The notes beneath the pieces are model-generated. The model was not told the DNA's origin. It ran no database searches and saw nothing but the letters and a program-made list of their open reading frames with translations. From the NCBI RefSeq assembly GCF_900143515.1, contig NZ_FSQT01000002.1, positions 3,535,501 to 3,599,500 on the forward strand: 64,000 bases of DNA, written 5' to 3'. Source of the stretch: Micromonospora cremea (GTDB taxonomy: Bacteria > Actinomycetota > Actinomycetes > Mycobacteriales > Micromonosporaceae). Position numbers and translations under genes: made by a program. Of this stretch, positions 28,859 through 36,661 are shown piece after piece (within the stretch, counting starts at the first letter, position 1; each line of letters starts with the position of its first letter).

Positions 28859-29725
28859 TCAGGCGGGCACGGCGGCGAGCAGCCGGTCGCGCAGCACGGC
28901 GGCCCGGTCGGCGAACCCGCGCTGCGCGGTGGCGTACTCCGCGCGGCCCTCCGGCGTCTCCACCCGCACCGGCGGATGGCCGAGCGCCGCCAGGTCGTAC
29001 GGGGAGGCCCGCATGTCCAGGGTGCGGATCTCCCGGGCCAGCTCGAAGCAGTCCGCGACGAGCTCCGAGGGCAGCAGCGGCGACAGCTTGTACGCCCACT
29101 TGTAGAGGTCCATGTTGGCGTGTAGGCAGCCCGGCTGCTCGTGTGCGTGCTGGGTCTCCCGAGTCGGGGTGAGCACGTTCAACGGCCGGGCCGGCGGCGT
29201 GAAGAACCGGAACGCGTCGAAGTGGCTGCACCGCACGCCCCGCTCCTCGACGATCGCGGCGGTCCGCTCCGGGTCCAGCCGCAACGGCCAGGCGTTGTGC
29301 CGCAGCTCCTCGCGGGTCTGCCGGTAGACCATCGCCCACTCGTGCATCCCGAAGCAGCCGAAGTGCGGCGTCCGCCCGGCGGTGGCCGCCAGCAGCGAGC
29401 GGATCCAGCCGATCGAGTCGCCGCGCCGCGCGCGTACCGCCTCGGTGTCGAGGGTGACCCCGACGTCGGTGGCGCGGTAGTCCCGGCCGAACTCGGCCGG
29501 ATCCGCACCGCGCAGCTCGACCCCGGCGCCCGGGTGCCAGCGACGCAGCTGGGCCGGACGGTGCGAGTAGTAGGTGAACAGGAAGTCCGCCACCGGATGC
29601 CGCTCGCCGCGGCGTCGGCGGGCCAGGTGCGGCGTCAGCCAGGCGTCCACCCGCTCCTCGTGCGCCCGGCGGCGGGCCTGCCAGGCCGCCACGTCGAGCA
29701 CGGCGGGGGCGAGGGCGGCGGTCAC
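28859..29725 (-). CDS. Conserved actinobacterial protein often labelled 3-methyladenine DNA glycosylase
   Basis: 288 residues. The start region, WQARRRAHEERVDAWLTPHLARR followed by HPVADFLFTYYSHRPAQLRRWHPG, is one I associate with a conserved actinomycete family that databases often call 3-methyladenine DNA glycosylase. I see no helix-hairpin-helix motif and no alkA/tag signature, so the name should be treated with care; function unknown. It has many histidine, tryptophan and tyrosine residues and no membrane segment. GTG 29725 is preferred because TACCCT (29733-29738) ends 7 nt upstream; a start 27 bp earlier would be glycine-rich. Convergent with the TetR gene. Confidence 0.7.
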   Translation of the reverse strand: MTAALAPAVLDVAAWQARRRAHEERVDAWLTPHLARRRRGERHPVADFLFTYYSHRPAQLRRWHPGAGVELRGADPAEFGRDYRATDVGVTLDTEAVRARRGDSIGWIRSLLAATAGRTPHFGCFGMHEWAMVYRQTREELRHNAWPLRLDPERTAAIVEERGVRCSHFDAFRFFTPPARPLNVLTPTRETQHAHEQPGCLHANMDLYKWAYKLSPLLPSELVADCFELAREIRTLDMRASPYDLAALGHPPVRVETPEGRAEYATAQRGFADRAAVLRDRLLAAVPA

Positions 29726-29759
29726 GGACCCCAGGGTACGACCGCCGCCCACCCGCCGG

Positions 29760-31178
29760 TCAGGGCATGTCGACCCGCACCCCGGCGGAGAACACCCCGC
29801 TGCGCAGCTCCAGCTGCCGCGGTGGGTCCCGCCCGTCGACGGTGAAGACCAGCGGGAGCACCACCCGGCTGCCCGCGGCCACGGGATCGGCGAAGACGTC
29901 CCGACCCAGGTTGGCCGCCCGGGTGGCCGGCTCGTCGGTGCTCACCCAGCGCCCGCCGGGCAGGTAGGCCCGTTGCAGCTGACCGTGCCAGGGCTGCTGA
30001 TCGCCGGTGACGTTGCGCACACCGACGGTGGCCTGGCAGCGCCGGCCGGCGGCCGTACCGCCGCCGTCGGCCGGCCCGGCGGCGCCGGCCGCACCGCAGG
30101 ACACCCGGTACACGGTGAACTCGAACGCCGACTCGCGCAGCGGCACGCCGACCGGGCCGGCAACCGCGGTGCCCATCCACGCGCCGCTGGTCGGCTGCTT
30201 CTGGGTGTCGATCGACGCGACCCGACGGGTAGCCGTCCAGCCGGCAGCGCCGAGCACGCCGGCCAGCAGGACCACCGCCGCGCTGACCAGCAACCAGACC
30301 GGCGGGGTACGCCGACGCGTCGTCGGACTCGGGGCGGGCGGGCGCGGATAGACCGTCCCGCGTCCGCCCGTGGCCAGGGCGGCGGCCGTCACCCGACGCC
30401 CGCGTTGGCGACGCCACACCCAGAACGCACCGGCGCAGAGCAGCAGCAGGACGGCCAGCCCGGCCAGCAGGACCGGGATCCGCCGCCAGGGCGGCGCCTC
30501 GGTGACCTGGGCCGCGGGTGTCGCCGCCGCCTGCCAGGTGGCTGTGGCGCAGTCGTACGGTCGGCTGCCGTCGCTGGTGAACGCGCAGGCGGGCGCGGTC
30601 AACGATTGGCCCGGTGCGGTCGCTGTGAGCGCGGTGCCCAGCGTGGTGGTGCTGTGCGCGGGCAGCCTCAACCGCCAGGTCACCTCGGCGGCGGACCCGC
30701 CGGCGCGGGTGGCCCGGCCGCCGAAGCTGATCGAGGTGGCCGAGGCGCCGGGTGGCAGCTCCTGGCGCACCGTGGTGTCGACCGGCGAGTTGCCCACGTT
30801 GCGGACGTGGATCCGGTATCGGGGCGCGGGGCTGCTCTCCGGCGCGACGGCCACCGTGACCGGTGGCGGGATCGCCTTCGCCGGTGTCCGCGAGGGTGGC
30901 GCCACCGCTGGCGGCGCCGACGGTGGGGTGGGCTCCGGGCTCGCCGCGGCGGGCGCCCGTGCGGCCACCACCACCGGCGGCGGCGTGCCGGCGACCGGTG
31001 GCGGCACGGCCGCCGCCGGTCGTGGCGTGGCCGCCGTTGGTTGTGGCGTGACGGCCGGTGGTCGTGGCGTGGCCGCCGCCTCCGGGGCCGCCGCCGGCAG
31101 GGCCGGCACGGCGGCGAGGATGCCGAGGCAGTGCACGAGCACTGCGAGGGCTCTGTGGTGTCGTGTCGATGCAGGCAT
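29760..31178 (-). CDS. Secreted/membrane protein with Pro-Ala-rich repeats
   Basis: 472 residues. A signal peptide (ALAVLVHCLGILAAVPALPA) is followed by a Thr/Pro/Ala-rich stretch at about 35-105 with repeated PxPPV units, then a beta-rich domain (YRIHVRNVGNSPVDTTVRQELPPG) resembling adhesion or DUF11-type folds. Membrane helices lie near 238-258 and 292-312, and the last 150 residues form a domain like the DUF4352/telomeric-repeat-like immunoprotective type (FEFTVYRVSC...VRNVTGDQQPWHGQLQRAYL). Function unknown. ATG 31178 with GGAGG 8 nt upstream. It sits alone between two other genes. Confidence 0.72.
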   Translation of the reverse strand: MPASTRHHRALAVLVHCLGILAAVPALPAAAPEAAATPRPPAVTPQPTAATPRPAAAVPPPVAGTPPPVVVAARAPAAASPEPTPPSAPPAVAPPSRTPAKAIPPPVTVAVAPESSPAPRYRIHVRNVGNSPVDTTVRQELPPGASATSISFGGRATRAGGSAAEVTWRLRLPAHSTTTLGTALTATAPGQSLTAPACAFTSDGSRPYDCATATWQAAATPAAQVTEAPPWRRIPVLLAGLAVLLLLCAGAFWVWRRQRGRRVTAAALATGGRGTVYPRPPAPSPTTRRRTPPVWLLVSAAVVLLAGVLGAAGWTATRRVASIDTQKQPTSGAWMGTAVAGPVGVPLRESAFEFTVYRVSCGAAGAAGPADGGGTAAGRRCQATVGVRNVTGDQQPWHGQLQRAYLPGGRWVSTDEPATRAANLGRDVFADPVAAGSRVVLPLVFTVDGRDPPRQLELRSGVFSAGVRVDMP

Positions 31179-31352
31179 ACGAACGAACCTCCGGAGCCGA
31201 CGCTAGGGGCGGGCCGCCTCCGTGCGGGTACGAAGTCGGGAAGCCGGCCCGGGCCGTCGTCGCCTCGGGTAAAGTGCCCCGCTCTGACGGCTTGAGCACA
31301 CCCGGCAGCCGGTCCTGGCCGGTAAACCCCTCGGCGGGGATAGATTGGCCGG

Positions 31353-32156
31353 GTGCGTATCGCTCGTTTCGCTCATGCCAAGGGAATGTCATTCGGGGTC
31401 GTCGAGGGTGAGCCGGAGGCCGGGCCGCAGAGCCTGACCATCGCCGAGATCGAAGGCCACCCGTTCGGCAAGCTCTCCTTCAGTGGGGCCCGCTGGGCCC
31501 TCTCCGACGTCCGGCTGCTCTCGCCGATCCTGCCCAGCAAGGTGGTCTGCGTGGGTCGCAACTACGCCGACCACGCCGCCGAGCACGGCACCGAGGTGCC
31601 CAAGGAGCCGTTGCTCTTCCTCAAGCCGTCCACCTCGGTGATCGGTCCCCGGGACGCGATCCGGCTGCCGATCTTCTCCAAGCAGGTGGAGCACGAGGCG
31701 GAGCTCGCGGTGGTGATCGGAGCGCCGGGCGCGCGCCGCGCCGACCGGGCCGCCGCCGAACGCGCCATCTTCGGCTACACCTGTGCCAACGACGTCACCG
31801 CCCGTGATCTCCAGCGCTCGGACGGGCAGTGGACCCGGGCGAAGGGCTTCGACTCGTTCTGCCCGATCGGTCCGTGGATCACCACCGGGCTGGACGTCTC
31901 CGATCTGGAGATCCGGTGTGAGGTGGGCCGCAACCCGGAGGAGATGGAGGTACGCCAGCTCGGCCGGACGAAGGACATGGTCTTCGATGTGCCCGGCCTG
32001 GTGTCGTACATCTCGCACGTGATGACGCTGCTGCCCGGCGACGTGGTGCTCACCGGCACGCCGGCCGGGGTTAGCCCGCTCGTCGAGGGGGATACGGTCA
32101 CCGTGCGGATCGAGGGGATCGGCGAGCTCACCAACCCGGTGGTCCCGGTCGCCTGA
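31353..32156 (+). CDS. Fumarylacetoacetate hydrolase (FAH) family protein
   Basis: 267 residues. The FAH fold is clear: VCVGRNYADHAAEHG, metal-binding EHEAELAVVIG, ANDVTARDLQ, KGFDSFCPIGPW and TGTPAGVSPLVEGD. Members hydrolyse or decarboxylate 2-keto acids such as acylpyruvates and oxaloacetate; the true substrate is not visible. There is no pathway around it. GTG 31353 is supported by TAGATT (31341-31346) ending 6 nt upstream (leaderless). tRNA genes follow 108 bp downstream. Confidence 0.92.
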   Translation: MRIARFAHAKGMSFGVVEGEPEAGPQSLTIAEIEGHPFGKLSFSGARWALSDVRLLSPILPSKVVCVGRNYADHAAEHGTEVPKEPLLFLKPSTSVIGPRDAIRLPIFSKQVEHEAELAVVIGAPGARRADRAAAERAIFGYTCANDVTARDLQRSDGQWTRAKGFDSFCPIGPWITTGLDVSDLEIRCEVGRNPEEMEVRQLGRTKDMVFDVPGLVSYISHVMTLLPGDVVLTGTPAGVSPLVEGDTVTVRIEGIGELTNPVVPVA

Positions 32157-32264
32157 TCCGTCCGATGCCCCTGTTTCCGCAGCTCACGAGCGGTTCGGGG
32201 GGATCGGATTTGGCCTGTCGGCACCGGGAGGGTAATGTTCACTCCCGGCGCCGCAAGGGGCCAA

Positions 32265-32336
32265 TGGGGTATGGGGTAATTGGCAGCCCGACTGATTCTG
32301 GTTCAGTTAGTCTAGGTTCGAGTCCTGGTACCCCAG
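32265..32336 (+). tRNA. tRNA-Gln (CTG)
   Basis: Complete cloverleaf of 72 nt: acceptor TGGGGTA/TACCCCA, D stem GGGT/GCCC, anticodon stem ACTGA/TCAGT with loop TTCTGGT giving anticodon CTG at 32298-32300, T stem CTAGG/CCTGG. CCA is not encoded. It reads the CAG codon, the dominant glutamine codon in this GC-rich genome. Confidence 0.95.
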
Positions 32337-32387
32337 CGCAGCTGGGATTCGTGAGAATCCCGGACGCTGGATTCTGACGGAGTTCGA

Positions 32388-32409
32388 CTCCGCCCCTGCG
32401 GGGGCGGAG
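32388..32409 (+). terminator. Terminator after tRNA-Gln
   Basis: CTCCGCCCC (32388-32396) and GGGGCGGAG (32401-32409) with a 4-nt loop. The next tRNA has its own -10 element at 32422. Confidence 0.6.
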
Positions 32410-32421
32410 GGTGGTCTCTGG

Positions 32422-32427
32422 TAGAGT
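32422..32427 (+). promoter_or_regulatory. -10 element of first tRNA-Glu
   Basis: TAGAGT, 43 nt before the tRNA, followed by a leader hairpin GCTCCTCC/GGAGGAGC (about 32430-32458). The second tRNA-Glu has the same arrangement with TAGACT. Confidence 0.5.
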
Positions 32428-32470
32428 GCAGCTCCTCCGTCCGCGAGGGTGGAGGAGCAGAAGTGGTTCT

Positions 32471-32543
32471 GGCCCCGTCGTCTAGTGGCCCAGGACGCCG
32501 CCCTCTCAAGGCGGTAGCGCCGGTTCGAATCCGGTCGGGGCTA
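32471..32543 (+). tRNA. tRNA-Glu (CTC), copy 1
   Basis: 73-nt cloverleaf: acceptor GGCCCCG/CGGGGCT (first pair G-U), D arm GTCTAGTGGCCCAGGAC, anticodon stem CCGCC/GGCGG with loop CTCTCAA (anticodon CTC), T loop TTCGAAT. Identical in every base to copy 2 at 32698. CCA not encoded. Confidence 0.96.
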
Positions 32544-32552
32544 CATCAGCGC

Positions 32553-32586
32553 ACAGCCCGTCTCACCTGGTGAGGCGGGCTGTTTC
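32553..32586 (+). terminator. Terminator after first tRNA-Glu
   Basis: ACAGCCCGTCTCACC pairs with GGTGAGGCGGGCTGT with one bulged base, then TTT. An intrinsic terminator. Confidence 0.8.
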
Positions 32587-32649
32587 GTGTCCGCCTCGTG
32601 CACCCCGCCGGGCCCGCACCCCGTGCTGCCCCTCCGCGTACGGTGCCGC

Positions 32650-32655
32650 TAGACT
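32650..32655 (+). promoter_or_regulatory. -10 element of second tRNA-Glu
   Basis: TAGACT, 42 nt before the second tRNA-Glu. With the terminator after copy 1 this shows that the two identical genes are transcribed separately. Confidence 0.5.
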
Positions 32656-32697
32656 ACAGCCGCACCGCTCGCCAGGGCGGTGAAGCAGGAAAGTTCT

Positions 32698-32770
32698 GGC
32701 CCCGTCGTCTAGTGGCCCAGGACGCCGCCCTCTCAAGGCGGTAGCGCCGGTTCGAATCCGGTCGGGGCTA
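32698..32770 (+). tRNA. tRNA-Glu (CTC), copy 2
   Basis: Exact copy of the tRNA at 32471-32543, including the TTCT just before it. Has its own promoter and terminator. Confidence 0.96.
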
Positions 32771-32775
32771 CAACC

Positions 32776-32809
32776 AAGGCCCGTCTCGCAAAGCGAGACG
32801 GGCCTTTCC
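32776..32809 (+). terminator. Terminator after second tRNA-Glu
   Basis: Perfect 14-bp arms AAGGCCCGTCTCGC (32776-32789) and GCGAGACGGGCCTT (32793-32806) around AAA, with a short T run. It may also serve convergent ndgR. Confidence 0.85.
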
Positions 32810-32875
32810 CGTATCCACCCCTGGCTCTGGTGACCCCGCATGCCCCTTGATCACCGCAGGCGGGCCGTGGGGCGG

Positions 32876-33574
32876 TCAGAGACCGGAGAGGCGTTGGCCT
32901 GCTCTGACCACCGCCATGGCGTGGCGTTCGCCGGGGCGGCGGCCGAGGCGCTCGATCGGGCCGGAGATGCTGACGGCGGCGATCACCCGGCCGGTGCGGT
33001 CCCGGATCGGGGCGGAGACGCTCGCCACACCGGCCTCCCGCTCGGCGACGCTCTGCGCCCAGCCACGGCGCCGTACCTCGGCCAGGGTGCGGCCGGTGAA
33101 CTTGCTGCGCGGCAGCAGCGGCATCACCGCCTCCGGCGGCTCCCAGGCGAGCAGGATCTGGGCTGCGGACCCGGCGGTCATCGGCAGCACCGACCCGACC
33201 GGAACGGTGTCCCGCAGGCCGCTGGCACGCTCCGCCGCCGCCACGCAGATCCGCTCGTCGGCGCGGCGCAGGTAGAGCTGTGCGCTCTCGCCGGTGGCGT
33301 CGCGCAGTGCGGCCAGCAGCGGCTCGGCGGCGGTCAGCAGGACGTCCGGCGCGGCGTTGGCCAGCTCGCCCAACCGCGGGCCGGGGCGCCAACGGCCCTG
33401 GGTGTCCCGGACCAGCATCCGGTGAATCTCCAGGGCCTGCGCCAGCCGGTGCGCGGTGGCCCGGGGCAGCTTCGTGCGCTCAACGAGTTCGGCCAGGCTG
33501 GCGCCGTCGACACAGGCGGCCAGGATGACCACCGCCTTGTCGAGAACGCCGACACCGCTCATACTGTGTCCCAC
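32876..33574 (-). CDS. ndgR: IclR-family regulator NdgR
   Basis: 232 residues from GTG. Winged helix at the N-terminus (GVGVLDKAVVILAA, LPRATAHRLAQALEIHRML), then the IclR effector domain. Sequence blocks such as TGESAQLYLRRADERICVAAAERASGLRDTVPVGS are those of Streptomyces NdgR, which controls leucine and other amino-acid genes and activates the adjacent leuCD. The gene is divergent from leuC. GTG 33574 is chosen over ATG 33562: TAAGTT (33582-33587) ends 7 nt upstream of the GTG (leaderless), and the resulting MGHSMSGVGVLDK resembles the Streptomyces N-terminus in length. Confidence 0.92.
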   Translation of the reverse strand: MGHSMSGVGVLDKAVVILAACVDGASLAELVERTKLPRATAHRLAQALEIHRMLVRDTQGRWRPGPRLGELANAAPDVLLTAAEPLLAALRDATGESAQLYLRRADERICVAAAERASGLRDTVPVGSVLPMTAGSAAQILLAWEPPEAVMPLLPRSKFTGRTLAEVRRRGWAQSVAEREAGVASVSAPIRDRTGRVIAAVSISGPIERLGRRPGERHAMAVVRAGQRLSGL

Positions 33575-33611
33575 AAGCCGAAACTTACCTCCCAGAATTT
33601 AGGATGTCCAG
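33575..33611. promoter_or_regulatory. Divergent ndgR-leuC promoters in 37 bp
   Basis: TAAGTT on the minus strand (33582-33587) points to ndgR with 7 nt to its GTG, and TAGGAT on the plus strand (33600-33605) points to leuC with 6 nt to its ATG. Neither gene has a Shine-Dalgarno. The two polymerase sites overlap, so NdgR bound here could switch both. No good -35 hexamer for leuC, as expected for an activator-dependent promoter. The NdgR site itself cannot be defined by eye. Confidence 0.6.
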
Positions 33612-35057
33612 ATGGTGGGAGTCACTCCTGAGCCGAGGACCCTGGCCGAGAAGGTCTGGGACGCGCACGTCGTACGGTCCGCCGCTGGTGAGCCGGACCT
33701 GCTCTTCATCGACCTGCACCTGCTGCACGAGGTGACCAGCCCGCAGGCGTTCGACGGGCTGCGGCTCGCCGGGCGCCGGGTGCGCCGTACCGACCTGACG
33801 CTCGCGACCGAGGACCACAACACCCCGACCGGGTACGCCGATCCGGCGTTCCGGTCCCGCCGTGGTGATTTGCTCACCATCGCGGACCCCACGTCGCGGA
33901 CGCAGATCGAGACGCTGCGCCGCAACTGCGCCGAGTTCGGCGTGCGGCTGCACCCGCTCGGCGACGACAACCAGGGCATCGTGCACGTGATCGGTCCGCA
34001 GCTCGGCCTCACCCAGCCGGGCATGACCATCGTCTGCGGCGACTCACACACCGCTACCCACGGCGCGTTCGGAGCGCTCGCCTTCGGCATCGGCACCAGC
34101 GAGGTGGAGCACGTGCTGGCCACCCAGACGCTGCCGCAGAGCCGGCCGAAGACCATGGCCGTGAACGTCACCGGCCAGCTCGCCTCCGGGGTCACCGCCA
34201 AGGACCTGGTGCTCGCGCTGATCGCCCAGGTCGGCACCGGCGGCGGTCGCGGGCACATCGTCGAGTACCGCGGCGAGGCCATCCGCGCCCTCTCCATGGA
34301 GGGTCGGATGACCATCGCCAACATGTCCATCGAGTGGGGCGCCAAGGCAGGCATGATCGCGCCGGACGAGACCACCTTCGCGTACCTGAAGGGTCGGCCG
34401 AACGCGCCGCAGGGCGCGGACTGGGACGCGGCGGTCAAGTGGTGGCGGACGCTGCCCACCGACGAGGGCGCGCGCTTCGACGCCGAGGTGACCCTGGACG
34501 CCAGCCGGATCACCCCGTTCGTCACCTGGGGCACCAACCCCGGGCAGGGCGCGCCACTGAGCGCGCCGGTGCCGGACCCGCAGGAGTTCGCCACCGACTC
34601 CGAGCGTGCCGCGGCCCGCCGTGCGCTGGAGTACATGGACCTGCGTGCCGGCACGCCGCTGCGTGAGCTGCCCATCGACGTGGTCTTCGTGGGTTCCTGC
34701 ACCAACGGCCGGCTGGAGGACCTGCGGGCCGCCGCGGACGTGCTGCGCGGCCACACGGTCGCCGACGGGGTCCGGATGCTCGTGGTGCCCGGCTCCGCCG
34801 CAGTGCGGGAGGCCGCCGAGGCCGAGGGGCTGGACAAGGTCTTCGTCGACGCCGGCGCCGAGTGGCGGTTCGCCGGCTGCTCGATGTGCCTGGGGATGAA
34901 CCCCGACACGCTGAAGCCGGGCGAGCGCTCCGCCTCCACCTCCAACCGCAACTTCGAGGGCCGTCAGGGCCGGGGCGGTCGTACCCACCTGGTCTCCCCG
35001 CCGGTCGCCGCCGCCACCGCCGTGGTCGGTCGGCTGGCCGCCCCCGCCGACCTGTAG
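33612..35057 (+). CDS. leuC: 3-isopropylmalate dehydratase large subunit LeuC
   Basis: 481 residues, full length. Together with LeuD it isomerises 2- to 3-isopropylmalate using a [4Fe-4S] cluster. Cluster cysteines: [14 protein letters not shown] and the pair in [11 protein letters not shown]. Aconitase-type motifs [25 protein letters not shown] and [19 protein letters not shown] are present. ATG 33612 starts a probable leaderless transcript. leuD follows after 14 bp with a good ribosome binding site. Confidence 0.97.
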   Translation: MVGVTPEPRTLAEKVWDAHVVRSAAGEPDLLFIDLHLLHEVTSPQAFDGLRLAGRRVRRTDLTLATEDHNTPTGYADPAFRSRRGDLLTIADPTSRTQIETLRRNCAEFGVRLHPLGDDNQGIVHVIGPQLGLTQPGMTIVCGDSHTATHGAFGALAFGIGTSEVEHVLATQTLPQSRPKTMAVNVTGQLASGVTAKDLVLALIAQVGTGGGRGHIVEYRGEAIRALSMEGRMTIANMSIEWGAKAGMIAPDETTFAYLKGRPNAPQGADWDAAVKWWRTLPTDEGARFDAEVTLDASRITPFVTWGTNPGQGAPLSAPVPDPQEFATDSERAAARRALEYMDLRAGTPLRELPIDVVFVGSCTNGRLEDLRAAADVLRGHTVADGVRMLVVPGSAAVREAAEAEGLDKVFVDAGAEWRFAGCSMCLGMNPDTLKPGERSASTSNRNFEGRQGRGGRTHLVSPPVAAATAVVGRLAAPADL

Positions 35058-35071
35058 AAGGGATTGAGGAG

Positions 35072-35659
35072 ATGGACAAGTTCACCACCCACACCGGCAC
35101 CGCCGTGCCGCTGCGGCGCTCCAACGTGGACACCGATCAGATCATCCCGGCCGTGTACCTCAAGCGGGTGACTCGGACCGGCTTCGCCGACGGCCTGTTC
35201 AGTGCGTGGCGGGAAGATCCGGCATTCGTGCTCAACGATCAATCGTATTCCGGGGCGTCGATCCTCATCGCCGGTCCGGAGTTCGGTACCGGATCCTCCC
35301 GCGAGCACGCCGTCTGGGCGCTGCGGGACTGGGGCTTTCGCGCTGTCGTGGCCCCGCGCTTCGGCGACATCTTCCGCGGCAACGCACTCAAGGAAGGTCT
35401 GCTGCCGGTCGAGTTGGAATTGAAAGCCGTCGAAGAGCTGTGGGGCCTGGTCGAGGCGGATCCGAGCACTCCGGTGACCGTCGACCTGACCGCCCGCCAG
35501 ATCCGGGCCGGGGACGCCAGCTGGTCTTTCCCGCTGGATGACTTCAGCCGGTGGCGGTTGCTGGAGGGCCTGGACGACATTGGACTCACCCTCCGGCACG
35601 CCGACGACATCGACGCCTACGAGGCGGGGCGACTGCCGTTCCTGCCCTTGGTGGCATAG
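35072..35659 (+). CDS. leuD: 3-isopropylmalate dehydratase small subunit LeuD
   Basis: 195 residues. Swivelling domain of isopropylmalate isomerase; motifs [17 protein letters not shown] and [17 protein letters not shown] (substrate-binding serine/arginine loop), plus [25 protein letters not shown] ends at the ATG. Second gene of leuCD, followed by a strong hairpin. Confidence 0.97.
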   Translation: MDKFTTHTGTAVPLRRSNVDTDQIIPAVYLKRVTRTGFADGLFSAWREDPAFVLNDQSYSGASILIAGPEFGTGSSREHAVWALRDWGFRAVVAPRFGDIFRGNALKEGLLPVELELKAVEELWGLVEADPSTPVTVDLTARQIRAGDASWSFPLDDFSRWRLLEGLDDIGLTLRHADDIDAYEAGRLPFLPLVA

Positions 35660-35686
35660 CCGTACGCCCGACCGCACACCGGATTG

Positions 35687-35715
35687 CACCCCCATCGGTC
35701 CAACCGGTGGGGGTG
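35687..35715 (+). terminator. Terminator after leuCD
   Basis: CACCCCCATCGGT (35687-35699) pairs with ACCGGTGGGGGTG (35703-35715), one G-T pair, 3-nt loop. Confidence 0.75.
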
Positions 35716-35753
35716 AATCCGTTACGACACAAGGGCTTTTTTCTACCGAATGT

Positions 35754-35782
35754 TTGTGTCCCGGCAGCACAGGGCATACCGT
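35754..35782 (+). promoter_or_regulatory. Promoter of the HU gene
   Basis: TTGTGT (35754-35759) and TACCGT (35777-35782), spacing 17 bp, about 43 bp before the Shine-Dalgarno. One of the best two-box promoters in the window, which suits a highly expressed protein. Confidence 0.65.
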
Positions 35783-35831
35783 GCGCGCAGAATGGCTCGC
35801 GTCGAGTCAGTTGCACAATCGGGAGGAAGTC

Positions 35832-36521
35832 GTGAACAAGGCCGAGCTCATCGAGGCGCTCGCCGTTCGCCTGGGGGACCGGAAAACGGCGATGGCCGCG
35901 CTCGACGCGGTCCTCACTGAGGTCCAGGCGGCGGTTACCAAGGGCGAGAAGGTGGCGATCACCGGATTCGGAGCCTTCGAAAAGCGTGTGCGTGGCGCCC
36001 GAACAGCGCGCAATCCGCGTACCGGCGAGGCGGTGAAGGTCAAGAAGACATCTGTCCCCACCTTCCGCGCCGGCGCCGGGTTCAAGGAGATGGTGGCCAG
36101 CGGCAAGGTGCCGAAGGCCACGGCGGCGGCGAAGAAGACCGCCGCCGCCACCGCCAAGGCGGCGGGCGCCAAGGCGGCGGGCGCCAAGGCGGCGGGCGCC
36201 AAGGCGGCGGGCGCCAAGGCGGCGGGCACCAAGGCCACCGCGGCCAAGGCGGCCACCAAGAAGACCGCCCCGGCCAAGGCGACGAAGACCGCCGCGGCCA
36301 CCAAGGCGGCCACCAAGAAGACCGCTCCGGCCAAGGCGACGAAGACCGCCGCGGCCACCAAGGCGGCCGCCAGCAAGAAGACCGCTCCGGCGAAGAAGAG
36401 CGCCGCGGCGACCAGGGCCACCGCGGCGAAGAAGACCACCACGGCGGCGAGCAAGAGCACGGCGGCGAAGAAGGCCCCGGCCAAGAAGGCCCCGGCCAAG
36501 AAGGCGGCCAGCAAGCGCTGA
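35832..36521 (+). CDS. hupB: HU-family nucleoid protein with Lys/Ala-rich tail
   Basis: 229 residues. Residues 1-90 are a normal HU domain ([20 protein letters not shown], then [22 protein letters not shown] and [11 protein letters not shown]). Residues 95-229 form a basic, disordered lysine/alanine/proline tail like histone H1, as in mycobacterial HupB and Streptomyces HupS. The tail has five AAGAK-type units from a 15-bp tandem repeat and two 19-residue units from a 57-bp repeat. It compacts DNA. GTG 35832 with GGGAGGAAG upstream; strong promoter and terminator flank it. Confidence 0.94.
   Translation: MNKAELIEALAVRLGDRKTAMAALDAVLTEVQAAVTKGEKVAITGFGAFEKRVRGARTARNPRTGEAVKVKKTSVPTFRAGAGFKEMVASGKVPKATAAAKKTAAATAKAAGAKAAGAKAAGAKAAGAKAAGTKATAAKAATKKTAPAKATKTAAATKAATKKTAPAKATKTAAATKAAASKKTAPAKKSAAATRATAAKKTTTAASKSTAAKKAPAKKAPAKKAASKR
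36156..36230 (+). repeat. 15-bp tandem repeat in the HU tail
   Basis: Five copies of AAGGCGGCGGGCGCC; the first four are identical and the last has one change. Each adds five residues to the tail. Confidence 0.95.
36246..36359 (+). repeat. 57-bp tandem repeat in the HU tail
   Basis: Two copies (36246-36302, 36303-36359) differing at a single base, with a partial third. Each encodes 19 residues containing KKTAPAK and KATKTAAAT. Confidence 0.92.
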
Positions 36522-36533
36522 CCGACCCGCACG

Positions 36534-36567
36534 AAAGGGCGTCCACCCGTAGGGTGGGCGCCCTTTT
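36534..36567 (+). terminator. Terminator of the HU gene
   Basis: AAAGGGCGTCCACCC (36534-36548) pairs with GGGTGGGCGCCCTTT around GTA with one G-T pair, ending in a T run. Intrinsic terminator. Confidence 0.85.
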
Positions 36568-36661
36568 CGGCGTAGCCGGACCGTTGACCGGGCGGGCCGG
36601 CACACGCAGAATCGCCGTGCCGGCCCCCCTTTGCCGGCCCGCCGACGGGAAGAGGGCGCCG

